20,969 bases of DNA from Candidatus Bathyarchaeota archaeon (lineage in GTDB: Archaea; Thermoproteota; Bathyarchaeia; 40CM-2-53-6; FEN-987): contig JALHTB010000205.1 of NCBI GenBank assembly GCA_022865625.1, positions 1 to 20,969 of the forward strand. The letters are read 5' to 3'. Below the pieces are notes generated by a model. It was not told the origin of the DNA, searched no databases, and saw nothing but the letters and a program-made list of their open reading frames with translations. Position 1 is the first letter of the stretch. Every line of letters begins with the position of its first letter. A program made the position numbers and the translations under genes. This document shows positions 20,745 to 20,969 of this stretch, piece after piece.

Positions 20745-20969
20745 ATGGACCATCTACGACTGATAGGATTGTCAGAAGCTAACAAAGCCCGTTCACGGCG
20801 TGATTTCCTGAAAGTGGCTGGATCGTTCGCTGCAGGCGCTACGGTCGTTGGAACAGCGGTTGCAGCAACTCAATTCGCGTCTCCTAGCCCGGCTCTGACT
20901 GTCACGCAAACAGCAAGTACGACCGAGAAGATGAATGAGACCATGGCATATACGGGCAAACCAAACGTA
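20745..20969 (+). CDS. Tat-exported protein of unknown function, copy 2 (cut by the right edge)
   Basis: The 75 codons visible encode a paralogue of the preceding gene's N-terminus. LSEANKARSRRDFLKVAGSF corresponds to LSETKEPSSRRDFLKIAGGF, followed by the same Ala-rich core (AAGATVVGTAVAATQ) and a Thr-rich linker. The ATG at 20745 lies only a few bases after a TATA-like TAAATAAC. The TTG at 20769, which aligns with the TTG start of copy 1, may be the real start. The two genes are in tandem on the same strand, each with its own promoter. The mature domain lies outside the window. Confidence 0.7.
   Translation, partial: MDHLRLIGLSEANKARSRRDFLKVAGSFAAGATVVGTAVAATQFASPSPALTVTQTASTTEKMNETMAYTGKPNV

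Noticed and set aside
1..20969. CRISPR array, insertion sequence, integrase or toxin-antitoxin pair
   Set aside because: No regularly spaced repeats, no transposase or recombinase motifs and no paired small toxin-like genes are seen in the frames examined.

Overview
The window looks archaeal, and most likely from the Thermoproteota (TACK) side; I favour a Bathyarchaeia-like lineage, but that last step is inference. The evidence is a HerA-NurA DNA-end-processing pair, an archaeal-type phosphoglycolate phosphatase, a ribosomal protein S30e gene (a protein generally missing from Euryarchaeota), a tRNA-Gly interrupted by two introns with bulge-helix-bulge geometry, TATA-like boxes 25-40 bases before starts, frequent TTG starts and several twin-arginine (Tat) signal peptides. 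There is no rRNA, CRISPR array, intact transposon or integrase.

Layout. 1-3640 is housekeeping: a cut-off gene tail, a membrane-anchored DUF4349 protein, a probable HNH-endonuclease remnant, two divergent HAD phosphatases, the tRNA methyltransferase TrmO, and the short S30e gene at 3461-3628, which appears to start on ATA behind a strong Shine-Dalgarno sequence. 3758-5624 holds a PyrK-like flavoprotein and an unknown two-repeat protein. A conserved element of about 52 bases occurs twice on the minus strand, at 4666-4717 and 5766-5819.

5848-10638 is the most coherent block. A minus-strand operon runs winged-helix protein A, winged-helix protein B, NurA, HerA. Next to it are a divergent small winged-helix gene and a third relative of A and B. 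No Mre11 or Rad50 lies in the window. A perfect 12-bp inverted repeat with arms 73 bases apart sits in the divergent promoter region, and a 9-bp-stem hairpin precedes nurA; both are candidate control sites.

10704-12517 has a VTT-family membrane protein, the tRNA-Gly(TCC) gene, a gene-poor 590-base stretch and a VOC protein. From 12851 to the right edge the genes favour the cell surface: a Tat-exported Ntn-hydrolase (phospholipase-B/C45-like), a small membrane protein, an alpha/beta hydrolase, a membrane-anchored dipeptidyl-peptidase-IV-like S9 peptidase, and two tandem paralogous Tat-exported proteins of unknown function, the second cut by the edge. Between the alpha/beta hydrolase and the peptidase, the intergenic region is duplicated and includes a dead copy of the peptidase gene's first codons.

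The items most worth a second look are the two-intron tRNA, the ATA start of S30e, the HerA-NurA/winged-helix module with its inverted repeat, and the two short repeat systems at 4666/5766 and 16003/16339.
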